From Allobosea sp. ASV33 (GTDB lineage: Bacteria; Pseudomonadota; Alphaproteobacteria; Rhizobiales; Beijerinckiaceae), in assembly GCF_016428755.1 (NCBI RefSeq), contig NZ_JAELTI010000017.1, positions 1 through 64,000 of the forward strand: DNA of 64,000 bases, written 5' to 3'. Numbering within the stretch: the stretch's first letter is position 1; each line of letters opens with the position of its first letter. The translations under genes were made by a program, and so were the position numbers. Below, one piece after another: positions 16,933 through 26,279 of this stretch. The notes under the pieces were generated by a model. It was not told the DNA's origin and did not search any database. It was given only the letters and a program-made list of their open reading frames with translations.

Positions 16933-17955
16933 ATGCCCCTTCTCGAAATCGAAAACCTCAGCGTCGAATTCCCGACCTCCCAGGGAACGCTGCGCGCCGT
17001 CGACCGCATCGACCTCACCCTCGAGGAGGGCGAGGTTCTCGGCGTCGTCGGCGAATCCGGCTCCGGCAAGAGCGTGACCATGCTCGCGCTGATGGGTCTC
17101 GTCGGCTATCCCGGCCGCGTCCGTGCCGACAAGCTGCGCTTCGACGGCCGCGATCTCCTGACCATGTCCGCCCGCGAGCGCCGCCAGCTCACCGGCAAGG
17201 ACGTGGCGATGATCTTCCAGGAGCCGAGCACCAGCCTGAACCCCTGCTTCACCATCGGCTTCCAGCTCGCCGAGACGCTCAGGAAGCACGAGGGCATGGA
17301 CGGCAAGGCGGCGAAGCGCCGCTCGATCGAATTGCTCGAGCAGGTCGGCATTCCCGCCCCGGAGAGCCGCCTGAAGGCCTTCCCGCACCAGATGTCCGGC
17401 GGCATGAACCAGCGCGTGATGATCGCGATGGCCATCGCCTGCAACCCGCGCCTGCTGATCGCCGACGAGCCTACGACGGCGCTCGACGTCACCATCCAAG
17501 CGCAGATCCTCGACCTGCTGATGACCCTGCAGCGCGAGCGCAACATGGCGCTCGTGCTGATCACCCACAACATGGGCGTCGTCGCCGAGACCGCGCAGCG
17601 CATCATGGTGATGTATGCCGGGCAGATCATGGAGGAGCGCAAGGTCGACGCGCTCTTCAAGGACCCGCAGCATCCCTATTCCGCCGCCCTGCTCGCGGCC
17701 CTGCCGGAGCGCAGCGAGCACGCCAGCCGGCTTGCCACCATTCCTGGCATGGTGCCCGGCCTGAACGACCGGCCGAAGGGCTGCCTGTTCTCGCCACGCT
17801 GCGCCTATGCGACCGATCACTCCCGCAACGTCCAGCCTGAACTGCGGAACTGGGCCGACGGGCGCGTGCGCTGTCACTATCCGCTTGGCGATGCGAACCG
17901 GGACGCCGAGCGTGCCCGCGACGAAGCCGGCCAGGCGAAGGAGGCCGTGCGATGA
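16933..17955 (+). CDS. Peptide ABC transporter ATP-binding protein, DppD type
   Basis: Cytoplasmic ATPase of 340 residues. It has Walker [10 protein letters not shown]-loop [11 protein letters not shown], signature MSGGMNQRV, Walker [13 protein letters not shown], and the oligopeptide-ATPase C-terminal extension with CLFSPRC, which in this family carries cysteines. It works as a heterodimer with the next gene's product, whose ATG overlaps its stop codon by four bases. Confidence 0.93.
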   Translation: MPLLEIENLSVEFPTSQGTLRAVDRIDLTLEEGEVLGVVGESGSGKSVTMLALMGLVGYPGRVRADKLRFDGRDLLTMSARERRQLTGKDVAMIFQEPSTSLNPCFTIGFQLAETLRKHEGMDGKAAKRRSIELLEQVGIPAPESRLKAFPHQMSGGMNQRVMIAMAIACNPRLLIADEPTTALDVTIQAQILDLLMTLQRERNMALVLITHNMGVVAETAQRIMVMYAGQIMEERKVDALFKDPQHPYSAALLAALPERSEHASRLATIPGMVPGLNDRPKGCLFSPRCAYATDHSRNVQPELRNWADGRVRCHYPLGDANRDAERARDEAGQAKEAVR

Positions 17956-18932
17956 GCAATCCCGTGATCGAAGCGCGCGAGCTGACCCAGATCTATCCGG
18001 TCAAGCAGGGCTTCTTCCGCGCGCCGGCTCAGTTGCAGGCGGTGAACAAGGTCTCCTTCGCAGTCGAGGCCGGGCGGACGCTGGCCGTCGTCGGCGAGTC
18101 CGGCTGTGGAAAGTCGACCCTGGCGCGCATGGCGACGCTGATCGAGGCGCCGACTTCGGGCGCATTGACGCTGGACGGGCTCGACGCGGTCAACCCGCCG
18201 GCCGACAAGCGCCGGCATCTGCGCCGCACCGTGCAGTTCGTGTTCCAGAACCCCTACGGCTCGCTCAATCCGCGCAAGAAGATCGGGACGATCCTGGAGG
18301 AACCCCTTAAGATCAATACCGATCTCTCCGCCGCCGAGCGTACCGAGAAGGCGCGCGCGATGATGGCCAAGGTCGGCCTGCGTCCCGAGCATTATGCCCG
18401 CTACCCGCATATGTTCTCGGGCGGCCAACGCCAGCGCATCGCGATCGCGCGCGCGCTGATCCTCTCGCCCAAGGTCGTCGTCGCGGACGAGCCGGTCTCG
18501 GCATTGGACATCTCGATCCAGGCACAGGTGCTGAACCTGCTCGCCGATCTCCAGGACGAGCTGAAGCTCGCTTATCTCTTCATCTCGCATGATCTCAGCG
18601 TCGTCCGCCACATCGCCCATGACGTGATGGTGATGTATCTCGGCAATGCGATCGAGCACGGGCCGAAGGAGCGCATCTACGCAAGGCCGCTCCACCCCTA
18701 TACGCAGGCGTTGCTTGCCTCGACGCCGCGCGTCGATGCCGGCAAGCGCGAGCGCATCATCCTGCGCGGCGAATTGCCCTCCCCGCTCAACCCGCCCAAG
18801 GGCTGCGTGTTCTCGACCCGTTGCCCTCATGTCACCGATCGCTGCCGCGTCGAGCGCCCGGAAAAGCGCGAGATCGATGGCCGGATGGTCGCCTGCCACT
18901 ATGCCGAGGACTTTCTCGCCAAGGCTGCGTGA
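17952..18932 (+). CDS. Peptide ABC transporter ATP-binding protein, DppF type
   Basis: Second ATPase, 326 residues. It has Walker [11 protein letters not shown]-loop [11 protein letters not shown], signature [15 protein letters not shown], Walker [12 protein letters not shown] and the C-terminal CVFSTRCPH segment. An ATGA overlap with dppD indicates translational coupling. Last gene of the dipeptide/D-aminopeptidase operon. Confidence 0.93.
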   Translation: MSNPVIEARELTQIYPVKQGFFRAPAQLQAVNKVSFAVEAGRTLAVVGESGCGKSTLARMATLIEAPTSGALTLDGLDAVNPPADKRRHLRRTVQFVFQNPYGSLNPRKKIGTILEEPLKINTDLSAAERTEKARAMMAKVGLRPEHYARYPHMFSGGQRQRIAIARALILSPKVVVADEPVSALDISIQAQVLNLLADLQDELKLAYLFISHDLSVVRHIAHDVMVMYLGNAIEHGPKERIYARPLHPYTQALLASTPRVDAGKRERIILRGELPSPLNPPKGCVFSTRCPHVTDRCRVERPEKREIDGRMVACHYAEDFLAKAA

Positions 18933-19130
18933 CTTCCGCGTGACAAGTACAGCGGACAGGCCGTTGAGTTCGCTCGCTTGCGCGCACCTGCCGGCAAGAA
19001 TCCGGCGGCCCGTTTGTTCAAACACAATGCAATCCGGACAATTCTCGGCTAATATTCGAGATCGGACGGACGGAATCGCGGTCATGAAATCGGGCTGCGC
19101 TTCCGCCCCAAAGCGCCGGGGGGAAGCGCA

Positions 19131-19529
19131 ATGCGCACGGAAGCTGAGGCGATCAACCGCCATATCGGAGATCGGCTGCGCATTCTCCGCAAGAAGCGCG
19201 ACCTGAGCCAGGCCGACCTTGGGGCAGTTCTCGGCGTCTCGTTCCAGCAGATGGGCAATTACGAGAAGGGCAAGGACCGGCTCAGCGCGGGCGCCCTGTT
19301 TATGCTGGCACGATTTCTCGGGACGAGCCCGGCGACCTTCTTCGAAGGCCTCGCGCCCTCCAGCCCGGGAATGGCCGAAGACGGCGTGGACTATGAAGCG
19401 AAGGTCGAGCGCCCCCCTCAATCCGACAAGCTCGATGCGGCATTCGGGCGGATTCGCTCCCAGCGCGACCGGGCCCTGGCGGTCGCTCTCGTCGAGACGA
19501 TCGCACGGCGCGACGAGGGCGCGGCCTGA
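19131..19529 (+). CDS. XRE-family helix-turn-helix regulator
   Basis: A 132-residue single-domain DNA-binding protein. Residues about 11-67 form a lambda-Cro-type HTH: IGDRLRILRKKRDLSQADLG followed by VSFQQMGNYEKGKDRLS. The alphaproteobacterial SinR/PraR-like group has the same size and a similar acidic linker to a short helical tail (RIRSQRDRALAVALVE). GGGGGGAAG precedes the ATG. The intergenic region upstream (18933-19130) carries a relatively AT-rich stretch around 19020-19060 that could hold its promoter. The targets are unknown; the adjacent dpp operon is not obviously linked. Confidence 0.82.
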   Translation: MRTEAEAINRHIGDRLRILRKKRDLSQADLGAVLGVSFQQMGNYEKGKDRLSAGALFMLARFLGTSPATFFEGLAPSSPGMAEDGVDYEAKVERPPQSDKLDAAFGRIRSQRDRALAVALVETIARRDEGAA

Positions 19530-19531
19530 AT

Positions 19532-19783
19532 TCAGGCGGAAACGTCGATTTCGCGCCTGACGGCGACGGCAATATCCGGCCAATCGGTCGTGAAGGCGCT
19601 GACGCCATCGGCGAAGGCCTTCCGGATCGCGGGCTCGTCATGCGCGTCGTAATAGCCGAGCGTCACAGCCTCGCGACGGCAGATCTCCCCATCGCCGTCC
19701 TGCGCCTGATTGATACGCAGCGCGATCTCCCGCACACCGGCCGCGCTCGCCTCGCGGCATAGCGCCGGCAGATCGCGTGCAGG
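19532..19783 (-). pseudogene. C-terminal fragment of a glycerophosphodiester phosphodiesterase-like protein
   Basis: The minus frame encodes about 84 residues that read like the end of a GDPD TIM barrel: ALCREASAAGVREIALRIN, GYYDAHDEPAIRKAFADGV and the near-terminal TTDWPDIA (compare the usual ITDRPD). The catalytic N-terminal part (HRG, ExDV motifs) is missing, and upstream the frame runs into antisense of a permease fragment. Treated as a truncated remnant; the family assignment rests on the C-terminal motifs only. Confidence 0.55.
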
Positions 19784-19998
19784 CGGCGCCTTCATCGGCA
19801 CCATGCTCGGCTTCATCGCGGCGCATTTCCGCGGCCTCGCCGAGGAAGCGATCATGATGCTCGCCGATGTGCAGGCCTCGCTGCCGTTCATAATGATCGC
19901 GCTGGCGCTGATCGCCCCGTTCGGCGGCGGCTTCTTCCTCTTCGTCGCGATCATGGGCTTCTATGGCTGGGAGGTGTTCGCGCGATTGACGCGCGGCG
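19782..19998 (+). pseudogene. Internal fragment of an ABC transporter permease (DppC-like)
   Basis: The plus frame from about 19782 to 19998 encodes around 70 residues typical of the middle of a DppC-type permease: GTMLGFIAAHFRGLAEEAI, two hydrophobic helices, and FYGWEVFARLTRG, the expected ATPase-docking approach. The N-terminus with the GTDxxGRD signature and the C-terminus are missing. It abuts the GDPD remnant at about 19783 and the 3' end of the araC-type gene at 19999, so both sides are breakpoints. Confidence 0.65.
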
Positions 19999-20754
19999 TC
20001 ACGACAGATCGACCCGGCCGAGGACACGCCGGGCGGCCGTCCGCAGTGCACGTTGGTCGGCATAGCCGACCGCCTTGACGATCTGCTGCGGCAAAGCGCC
20101 GTCGCTTGCCATCGTCATGGCCCTGAGCACCCGCAGCCGCGTGCGCCAATCGCCGAAGCTCAGGCCGGTCTCCGCCCGGAAGCCGCGCGTGAGGGTGCGC
20201 CGGCTCGCGCCGGCTCGCTCGGCCCAGCCGTCGAGATCGACGTCCAGGGAAGGATCCTTGAGCAGCGCATCGCAGATCCGCCGCAGACGCGGATCGCGCG
20301 GCAAAGGCAGGGTCAGCGCCGTCTCGGGCGCCCGCGCGATCTCGTCGAGGATCAGCGCGGCGAGATGTCCGCCGCGCCCGGCTTCGTCGTAGAGCATGGG
20401 TTCGGCCGACAGGGCTTCGAGCGCGGAAGCCAGGAGGCTCGAGACCTCCAGCACACGGCATCCCGTGGGGAGCACACCGACAGCCTCCGGCGCGATATAG
20501 GCCGAGCACATGGAGACCGCGCCATGCATCCTGACCTCGTGCGAGAGACGCGGCGGAATCCAGAGGGCATGCCGGGCCGGCAACACCCAGGTTCCATCCT
20601 CCGCCCGCACCAGCGTCAGGCCGGCCGTTGCATAGAGCAACTGCGCGCGCGGATGGCTGTGCCAGCCCGTGCTCGCACCGGTCTCGTAGCGTTTCGGCAT
20701 GACGGCGACGGCGCGCGGCACCGTCTGATAGGCCTCGCTTTCGCTGCGCATCAT
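19999..20754 (-). CDS. AraC-family transcriptional regulator
   Basis: A 251-residue regulator with an N-terminal cupin sensing domain (WHSHPRAQLLYATAG, then LPARHALWIPPRLSHEV) and a C-terminal double helix-turn-helix. The first HTH is good (ERAGASRRTLTRGFRAETG). The second is degenerate: GYADQRALRTAARRVLG lacks the usual aromatic S-x-F pattern, and the protein ends soon after, next to the pseudogene scar, so the tail may have been altered by rearrangement. It diverges from the MFS gene and probably controls it. Confidence 0.8.
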   Translation of the reverse strand: MMRSESEAYQTVPRAVAVMPKRYETGASTGWHSHPRAQLLYATAGLTLVRAEDGTWVLPARHALWIPPRLSHEVRMHGAVSMCSAYIAPEAVGVLPTGCRVLEVSSLLASALEALSAEPMLYDEAGRGGHLAALILDEIARAPETALTLPLPRDPRLRRICDALLKDPSLDVDLDGWAERAGASRRTLTRGFRAETGLSFGDWRTRLRVLRAMTMASDGALPQQIVKAVGYADQRALRTAARRVLGRVDLS

Positions 20755-20846
20755 CGCCCCCCCCTTTGGCCCGATTGCGTCGAATAACGGCCCGACAGGC
20801 TTAACGGGTCAAGCTAGGATCACGCATTATCGCTGCGAGATCGCCC

Positions 20847-22046
20847 ATGAGCCCCGAGACGCTGTCCAAGCGCACCCTTCTCTTCGTCAATGCCGCCCAC
20901 GCGCTCGATCACTTCGTGCTGCTGATCTACCCGACGGCGGTGCTCGCCATCGCGGCGCAGAGCAGCCTCAGCTATGCCGAGCTGATCGGCCTCGCCACCG
21001 GCGCCTTCGTCGCCTTCGGCCTGTGCTCCCTGCCGATGGGCTGGCTCTCGGACCGGTTCGGCCGGCGCAACATGCTCGCCGTGTTCTTCATCGGCTATGG
21101 CTTGTCCTGCCTCGGCGTCGCCAGCGCCGACCGGCCCGCAGCCTTCGCCGGTTGGCTGCTCGTGCTCGGCGTAGCGTCGGCGATCTATCACCCGGTCGGC
21201 TCGACCATGCTGGTCAGCCATGCCCGCCAGCTCGGCCGCGACCTCGGCGTCAACGCCGTTTGGGGCAATCTCGGTGCGGCGGCGGCCGCCGGTGTGACGG
21301 CGCTGATCGCCGCAAGCCTCGGCTGGCGCTTCGCCTTCGTCATTCCCGGCCTCGTCTGCCTCGTGCTGGGCCTCGCCTTCGTCGCGCTCGTGCCCGGCGA
21401 CGGCAACCCGTCCGCGCATCGTTCCGGCAAGGCCGAGTTGATCCCGGTCAGCCGGCCGATGGCGCTGCTCGCCGTCTTCGCCGTCGCGGTCATCGCCGGG
21501 GGCATGACCTTCAATATCACCACGATCGCGCTACCGAAGGTCATCGACGAACGGCTGGGTCTCGACCTGCCGCTGGCGCTGACCGGCTCGCTGGCGACGC
21601 TCGTCTTCGTCTTCGGCGCCGCCACGCAATGGCTGATGGGCCGGCTGGTGGATCGGTTCACGCTGCCCGCCCTGTTCGTCGGGCTCGCCCTGTTCCAGCC
21701 GATCGGGCTGGCGTTGGCAGCAACGACGACCGGCGTGCCGCTGCTGCTCGGCCTCGTCCTCACCATGGCTGCGATCTACGGGCAGGTCGTCGTCAACGAC
21801 GCGATGGTCGCCCGCTACGTGCCGGCGCAGCACCGCGCCAAGGCGTTCAGCGTACGCTATTTCCTCGGCTTCACGGTCAGCGGCTTCGTCGTGCCGATGC
21901 TGGCCGTCTTGCATGCGCAGGGCGGGTTCGGGCTGGTGCTGGCAGGGGCCGCGATGTTCGGCCTGATCGTCTGGTGCGCCGCGCTGGCGTTCTTCTTCCT
22001 GGCGCAAGGCGCACCCGCCGCGCGCACCGTTGCGGCCGAGCAATAG
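20847..22046 (+). CDS. MFS transporter (fosmidomycin-resistance/Fsr-like)
   Basis: Inner-membrane transporter of 399 residues with twelve predicted helices. The loop 2-3 signature is GWLSDRFGRRN, with a second copy of the pattern at GRLVDRF. The opening NAAHALDHFVLLIYPTAVLAI resembles the Fsr/CynX-type drug-efflux group. The substrate cannot be assigned. It diverges from an AraC regulator 92 bases away, a common arrangement for inducible efflux. Confidence 0.82.
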   Translation: MSPETLSKRTLLFVNAAHALDHFVLLIYPTAVLAIAAQSSLSYAELIGLATGAFVAFGLCSLPMGWLSDRFGRRNMLAVFFIGYGLSCLGVASADRPAAFAGWLLVLGVASAIYHPVGSTMLVSHARQLGRDLGVNAVWGNLGAAAAAGVTALIAASLGWRFAFVIPGLVCLVLGLAFVALVPGDGNPSAHRSGKAELIPVSRPMALLAVFAVAVIAGGMTFNITTIALPKVIDERLGLDLPLALTGSLATLVFVFGAATQWLMGRLVDRFTLPALFVGLALFQPIGLALAATTTGVPLLLGLVLTMAAIYGQVVVNDAMVARYVPAQHRAKAFSVRYFLGFTVSGFVVPMLAVLHAQGGFGLVLAGAAMFGLIVWCAALAFFFLAQGAPAARTVAAEQ

Positions 22047-22142
22047 GCTTCCGGCAGCACAAGCTGTCGGCTGGCGTTCAGACAGGGTCGAGGCCATAGG
22101 CCCCCGCCATGCATGGAGGGGCTCAATCGCGCCTGATCATGC

Positions 22143-22183
22143 GTTTCTGACATCTCACAAAGCTATTGTCAGATGTCAGAAAC
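22143..22183. promoter_or_regulatory. 13-bp perfect inverted repeat overlapping the gntR start
   Basis: GTTTCTGACATCT (22143-22155) and AGATGTCAGAAAC (22171-22183) are perfect reverse complements separated by 15 bases. The downstream arm contains the proposed ATG at 22173. A TGTCAG direct repeat (22167-22172 and 22175-22180) lies in its downstream half. This is probably the autoregulatory operator for the GntR protein and its operon. Confidence 0.7.
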
Positions 22184-22979
22184 TGAGCCAGCATGGCTCA
22201 TGCTTGATCAGTCGCCCTTCTCCCTTCCCAAGCCGCCAACGGCGGAGAGGGATATCACTTTCGCGAGCCGGCGCCTGCGGCAGGCGCTTATCCGCTGCGA
22301 GCTCGTTCCCGGCACCTATGTCCATGAAGGCGACCTGGCGCAGCGCTTCGGGCTGGGGCGCGCCGCCGTCCGCGTCGCGCTGACCGAACTGGCGACCGCC
22401 GGTTTCATCGAACGCCATGCTCGGCAGGGCTGGCGCGTGGTGGCGGTCGATGGCGCGCTGGCCAGCGCGATCGTCGAGGCACGGCTGCGGATCGAACCTG
22501 CTCTGGTCGAGAAGCAGCTCGATGAGCGCAGTGTCACCCTGCTCGGCAGCCTGCGCGGCGCGATCGACGCCGTCATCGGGCGGGACGATCCTTCCGCCCG
22601 GACCATGGCGCAGCAGCTCTGTCGGCAGGCGCTCGACCTCCTGGCTCAACAAGCCGGCGGTTTCATCGCGATCTGGCTGCGCGATCTCTGGGATCACACC
22701 GAGCGCCTGACGCGCGCGCTTGAACTCGCCGGCGTCACGCCGCCTCCGATCGATCCGCGTCCATTGCTCGACGCCCTGCTGCGCGGTGATCGCGATGCTG
22801 CGCTGTTGGCGCTCCAGGCAGAGCAGAAGCGCTTCACTGACGCGATCGCGCACGGCTTCCTCGCCGCCGCACGCCTGCTTCCGCAGAACGAACCCGTTTC
22901 CGTGCGCAGCCGCCGGCCGCGCCAGAGCACGAACGACCGCAAGCCGTCCCCCACCCTGTCCGAGGAGAAATCGCGATGA
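22173..22979 (+). CDS. GntR-family transcriptional regulator heading a peptide-uptake operon
   Basis: A 268-residue regulator. A winged helix at about residues 30-95 (RRLRQALIRCELVPGTYVHEG, then RFGLGRAAVRVALTELATAGFIE) is followed by a helical FCD-like ligand domain and a basic, serine-rich tail. The ATG at 22173 lies inside a palindrome and has no clear ribosome site; the next ATG at 22200 would remove nine residues without touching the domain. Its stop overlaps the start of the binding-protein gene (ATGA), so it is translated with the transporter. Confidence 0.82.
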   Translation: MSETEPAWLMLDQSPFSLPKPPTAERDITFASRRLRQALIRCELVPGTYVHEGDLAQRFGLGRAAVRVALTELATAGFIERHARQGWRVVAVDGALASAIVEARLRIEPALVEKQLDERSVTLLGSLRGAIDAVIGRDDPSARTMAQQLCRQALDLLAQQAGGFIAIWLRDLWDHTERLTRALELAGVTPPPIDPRPLLDALLRGDRDAALLALQAEQKRFTDAIAHGFLAAARLLPQNEPVSVRSRRPRQSTNDRKPSPTLSEEKSR

Positions 22980-24481
22980 GCCGTGTTTCGAAAGCCGCAG
23001 CCGCCTTCCTCGTCGCCACCGCGCTCGGCCTCGCGGCCGGGCCGGCGCTGGCCGCCAAGGACCGTTTCGTCGTCGACCTCGTCAACGAGCCCTCTTCGCT
23101 CGATCCGCAGGTGCAGTGGAACCCGGACAGCTACTACGTCTATCGCAACATCTTCGACAATCTCGTTACCCGCGACGACAAGGGCGAGATCATCCCGCAG
23201 GTCGCAACTGCCTGGAAGCAGGTCTCGGACACCGAGATCGAGTTCGATCTGCGCAGCGACATCGCCTTCCATGACGGCTCGAAGCTGACGGCTGACGACG
23301 TCGTCTACAGCGTCAAGCGCATCACCGACCCGAAATTCGCCAGCCCCCAGCTCGGCCAGTTCGACAAGATCACCGATGCGATCGCGCTCTCGCCGACCAA
23401 GGTGAAGCTCGTCACCGCCGGCCCCTATCCGGCGCTGCTGGCGCAGCTCGTCAAGCTCTCGATCGTGCCCAAGGCCGTGGTCGAGGCCGTCGGCAAGGAC
23501 GCGTTCAACCTGAAGCCCGTCGGCAGCGGCCCCTACAAGTTCGAGTCCTGGCAGCGCGGCGTGAACGTCCAGCTCTCCCGCAACGATGCCTATTGGGGGA
23601 CCAAGGCGCCGTTCCCGACGGTGATCTTCCGCGCGGTTCCCGACGCGGCGACCCGTCTCGCCAATCTGCAGGCCGGCGCCAGCGACCTCGTCGTCACGCT
23701 CGATGCCGACCAGGCCGGCCAGCTCAAATCCGCGCCGAAGGCCCAGGCCCTGATCGGCCTGACCGAGCGCGTCGCCTATGTCCGGCTGAACACGACCAAG
23801 CCGCCCTTCGACAATCCCAAGCTCCGCCTCGCGGCGGCCTATGCGATCGACAAGCAGGCGATGATCGACGGCCTGCTTGGCGGCTACGACAAGCCGGTCC
23901 CCGAACTGCTGACGCCGGCGATCTTCGGCTGGGTCGACGGCATCAAGGCGCCGGAACACGATCTCGCCAAGGCCAAGGCGCTGATCGCCGAGGCCGGCCC
24001 TGCCGCGAAGGCGGAGATCGACCTCTCGACCGCGCCGGTCTTCGACCAGCGCATCGTTCAGGCGATCCAGCAGATGCTCACCGAGGCCGGCTTCAACGTG
24101 AAGATCGCAATGTCGGACATGGCGACCTATCTCAAGCGCGCCCAGGCCGGGCCGGAGACGACCTCTCTGCTCAGCTTCGGCCGCTGGTCCTGCGCCTGCC
24201 AGGATGCCGACGGCGTGCTCTTCCCGCTGCTGCACAAGAGCAGCGGCTGGTCGGCCTATCGCAATCCGAAGATGGACGCCCTGCTCGAAGAAGCCCGCGC
24301 GACGCTCGACAACGGCAAGCGCCTCGCCGCCTACAAGCAGGTGCACGAGATCGTCGCCACTGATGTCCCCGTCGTGCCGCTCTATCAGGCCGTGGTGATC
24401 TACGGCGCGGCGAAGAACCTGACCTTCCAGCCGACGCCGAACGAGAGCATGTTCTTGAACCGGATGAGCTGGAAGGACTGA
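22976..24481 (+). CDS. Peptide-type ABC transporter substrate-binding protein
   Basis: SBP_bac_5 family, 501 residues, with a signal peptide to about residue 27 (GPALA). NEPSSLDPQVQWN and the later SGPYKFESWQRGVNVQL are landmarks of the family. It is more distant from the two binding proteins at 10626-13985 and belongs to the branch with ligands ranging from peptides to glycosides and opines. It is coupled to gntR by a four-base overlap and followed at six bases by a permease. Confidence 0.9.
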   Translation: MSRVSKAAAAFLVATALGLAAGPALAAKDRFVVDLVNEPSSLDPQVQWNPDSYYVYRNIFDNLVTRDDKGEIIPQVATAWKQVSDTEIEFDLRSDIAFHDGSKLTADDVVYSVKRITDPKFASPQLGQFDKITDAIALSPTKVKLVTAGPYPALLAQLVKLSIVPKAVVEAVGKDAFNLKPVGSGPYKFESWQRGVNVQLSRNDAYWGTKAPFPTVIFRAVPDAATRLANLQAGASDLVVTLDADQAGQLKSAPKAQALIGLTERVAYVRLNTTKPPFDNPKLRLAAAYAIDKQAMIDGLLGGYDKPVPELLTPAIFGWVDGIKAPEHDLAKAKALIAEAGPAAKAEIDLSTAPVFDQRIVQAIQQMLTEAGFNVKIAMSDMATYLKRAQAGPETTSLLSFGRWSCACQDADGVLFPLLHKSSGWSAYRNPKMDALLEEARATLDNGKRLAAYKQVHEIVATDVPVVPLYQAVVIYGAAKNLTFQPTPNESMFLNRMSWKD

Positions 24482-24487
24482 GCGGCG

Positions 24488-25414
24488 GTGCCGGGTTTCC
24501 TGCTTCGCCGGCTGGGCCAGGCGCTCGTCACCATCCTCGGGGTGGTGACGCTGATCTTCTTCGTCCAGCGCCTGACGGGGGACCCGACCTATCTGCTCGT
24601 GCCGGAGACGGCGACGCAGGCCGATATCGCGGCCCTGCGCCATCAGCTCGGCTTCGACCGGCCGCTCCCGGTGCAATATCTCGACTTCCTCGGCGAGCTC
24701 GCCCGCTTCGATCTCGGCCAGTCGGTGGTGCAGCGCGTGCCGGTGACCACGATCATCGCCTCGCGCCTGCCCTATACGCTGATGCTGGCGGCCGGCGCGC
24801 TCATCGTCGCCTGCGGTATCGGCGTGCCGATCGGCATCCTGCTCGCGATCTTCCGCAACTCGCCCGCGGCCAAGGCGGCCGCCGGCTTCGTCCTCGCCGC
24901 CCAGAGCATGCCGACCTTCTGGAGCGGCATCCTGATGATCCTGGTGTTCTCGGTGCTGCTCGGCTGGCTGCCGCCCTCCTCCACCGGCGATCTCTCGAAT
25001 CTCGTCATGCCGTCCTTTGCGCTCGGCCTTTTGAGCATGGCGACCTTCGCGCGGATCACCCGCTCGGCCCTGCTCGACGAACTCTCGAAGGACTATGTCC
25101 GCACCGCCCGCTCGCGCGGCGTCCGCAGCGGGCGATTGCTGATCCGCCATCTCGCGCGCAACGCCTCGATCCCGGTCATTACGGTCGCGGCGCTCGAAAT
25201 CTCGAACCTGCTGGCCGGCGCCGTCATCGTCGAGACGGTCTTCGCCTGGCCCGGCCTCGGGCAGGTGACGGTGCAGGCGATCCTGGCGCGCGACTTCATG
25301 ATCGTGCAGGGCGTGGTGCTGCTCGGCGCCTTCGTCACCGTGCTGCTCAACCTGCTGTCGGACCTGCTCTACAGCCTGGTCGATCCGCGCATCGTGCTGG
25401 AGGGCGCGCGATGA
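24488..25414 (+). CDS. Peptide-type ABC transporter permease, DppB type
   Basis: Inner-membrane permease, 308 residues, six helices. It opens with FLLRRLGQALVTILGV, contains QLGFDRPLPVQYLDFLG, the docking loop DYVRTARSRGVRSGRLL, and the closing NLLSDLLYSLVDPRIV. The start is a GTG immediately after the previous stop. It overlaps the next permease by four bases. Confidence 0.92.
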   Translation: MPGFLLRRLGQALVTILGVVTLIFFVQRLTGDPTYLLVPETATQADIAALRHQLGFDRPLPVQYLDFLGELARFDLGQSVVQRVPVTTIIASRLPYTLMLAAGALIVACGIGVPIGILLAIFRNSPAAKAAAGFVLAAQSMPTFWSGILMILVFSVLLGWLPPSSTGDLSNLVMPSFALGLLSMATFARITRSALLDELSKDYVRTARSRGVRSGRLLIRHLARNASIPVITVAALEISNLLAGAVIVETVFAWPGLGQVTVQAILARDFMIVQGVVLLGAFVTVLLNLLSDLLYSLVDPRIVLEGAR

Positions 25415-26268
25415 GCGTCGCCGCGGCGAACCCTGTGCCGCGCCGCAAGAGCCGCGGCCTGTGGCGCTGGTGGCCGGTCGGCATCATCGCGCTTGTCGTT
25501 CTCGTCGCGATCTTCGCGCCCTGGCTCGCGCCCTATGATCCCAACCAGCAGAACCTGCTCGGCCGGTTGAAACCGCCCGGCACGGTCTCGCGCAGCTTCC
25601 ATTATTGGCTCGGCAGCGACGAGCTCGGCCGCGACCTGCTCAGCCGCGTCATCCATGGCGCCCGCATCTCGCTAATCGTCGCCTTCGCCTCGGTCATACT
25701 CTCCGGCGTGGTCGGGACGACGCTCGGCATGATCGCCGGCTATCGCCGCGGCTGGGTCGAGATCGCGGTGATGCGCATCGTCGACGTCTTCCTGTCGATC
25801 CCGGCGATCCTGCTCGCGATCATCACCGTCGCAGTGCTCGGCCCCGGCATCGTCAACGTCATCATGGTGCTCGCGCTGACCCGTTGGCCGCGCTACGCCC
25901 GCATCGCCTACAGCCAGACGCTTTCCGTCGCGAACATGCCCTATGTCCGCCTTTCGGCCTTGATGGGGGCTGGCGCGCCGCGCGTGCTCTTCCGCCATGT
26001 CCTGCCCAATATCGTCGGCGCCGTCAGCGTCGTCGCGACGCTCGAATTCGGCCTGATGATCCTGTTCGAGGCGGGCTTGTCCTTCCTCGGCCTCGGCGTC
26101 CAGCCGCCGACCGCGAGCTGGGGCGCGATGCTCTCGACCGGCCGGAACTATGTCGCGACCGCCTGGTGGGTCGCGACGCTGCCGGGCGCCTGCCTGTTCG
26201 TGCTGGTGCTCGCCGTCAATCTCACCGGCGACGCCGTGCGCGACCGCCTCGACCCCCGCCATCGCTGA
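25411..26268 (+). CDS. Peptide-type ABC transporter permease, DppC type
   Basis: Inner-membrane permease, 285 residues. It has the DppC signature GSDELGRDLLSRVIHGAR, a docking loop around MPYVRLSALMGAGAPRVL and the canonical C-terminus NLTGDAVRDRLDPR. Its partner is the preceding DppB-type permease. The operon continues with enzymes before returning to the ATPases at 29516-31473, so enzyme and transporter genes are interleaved. Confidence 0.92.
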   Translation: MSVAAANPVPRRKSRGLWRWWPVGIIALVVLVAIFAPWLAPYDPNQQNLLGRLKPPGTVSRSFHYWLGSDELGRDLLSRVIHGARISLIVAFASVILSGVVGTTLGMIAGYRRGWVEIAVMRIVDVFLSIPAILLAIITVAVLGPGIVNVIMVLALTRWPRYARIAYSQTLSVANMPYVRLSALMGAGAPRVLFRHVLPNIVGAVSVVATLEFGLMILFEAGLSFLGLGVQPPTASWGAMLSTGRNYVATAWWVATLPGACLFVLVLAVNLTGDAVRDRLDPRHR

Positions 26269-26279
26269 AGGAAAAGCCC

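Noticed and set aside
22694-25150. An 818-codon minus-strand open frame over the gntR/binding-protein/permease genes
   Set aside because: Low-complexity composition (AEHREHQDHQD-like) and complete overlap with recognisable genes mark it as a shadow frame.
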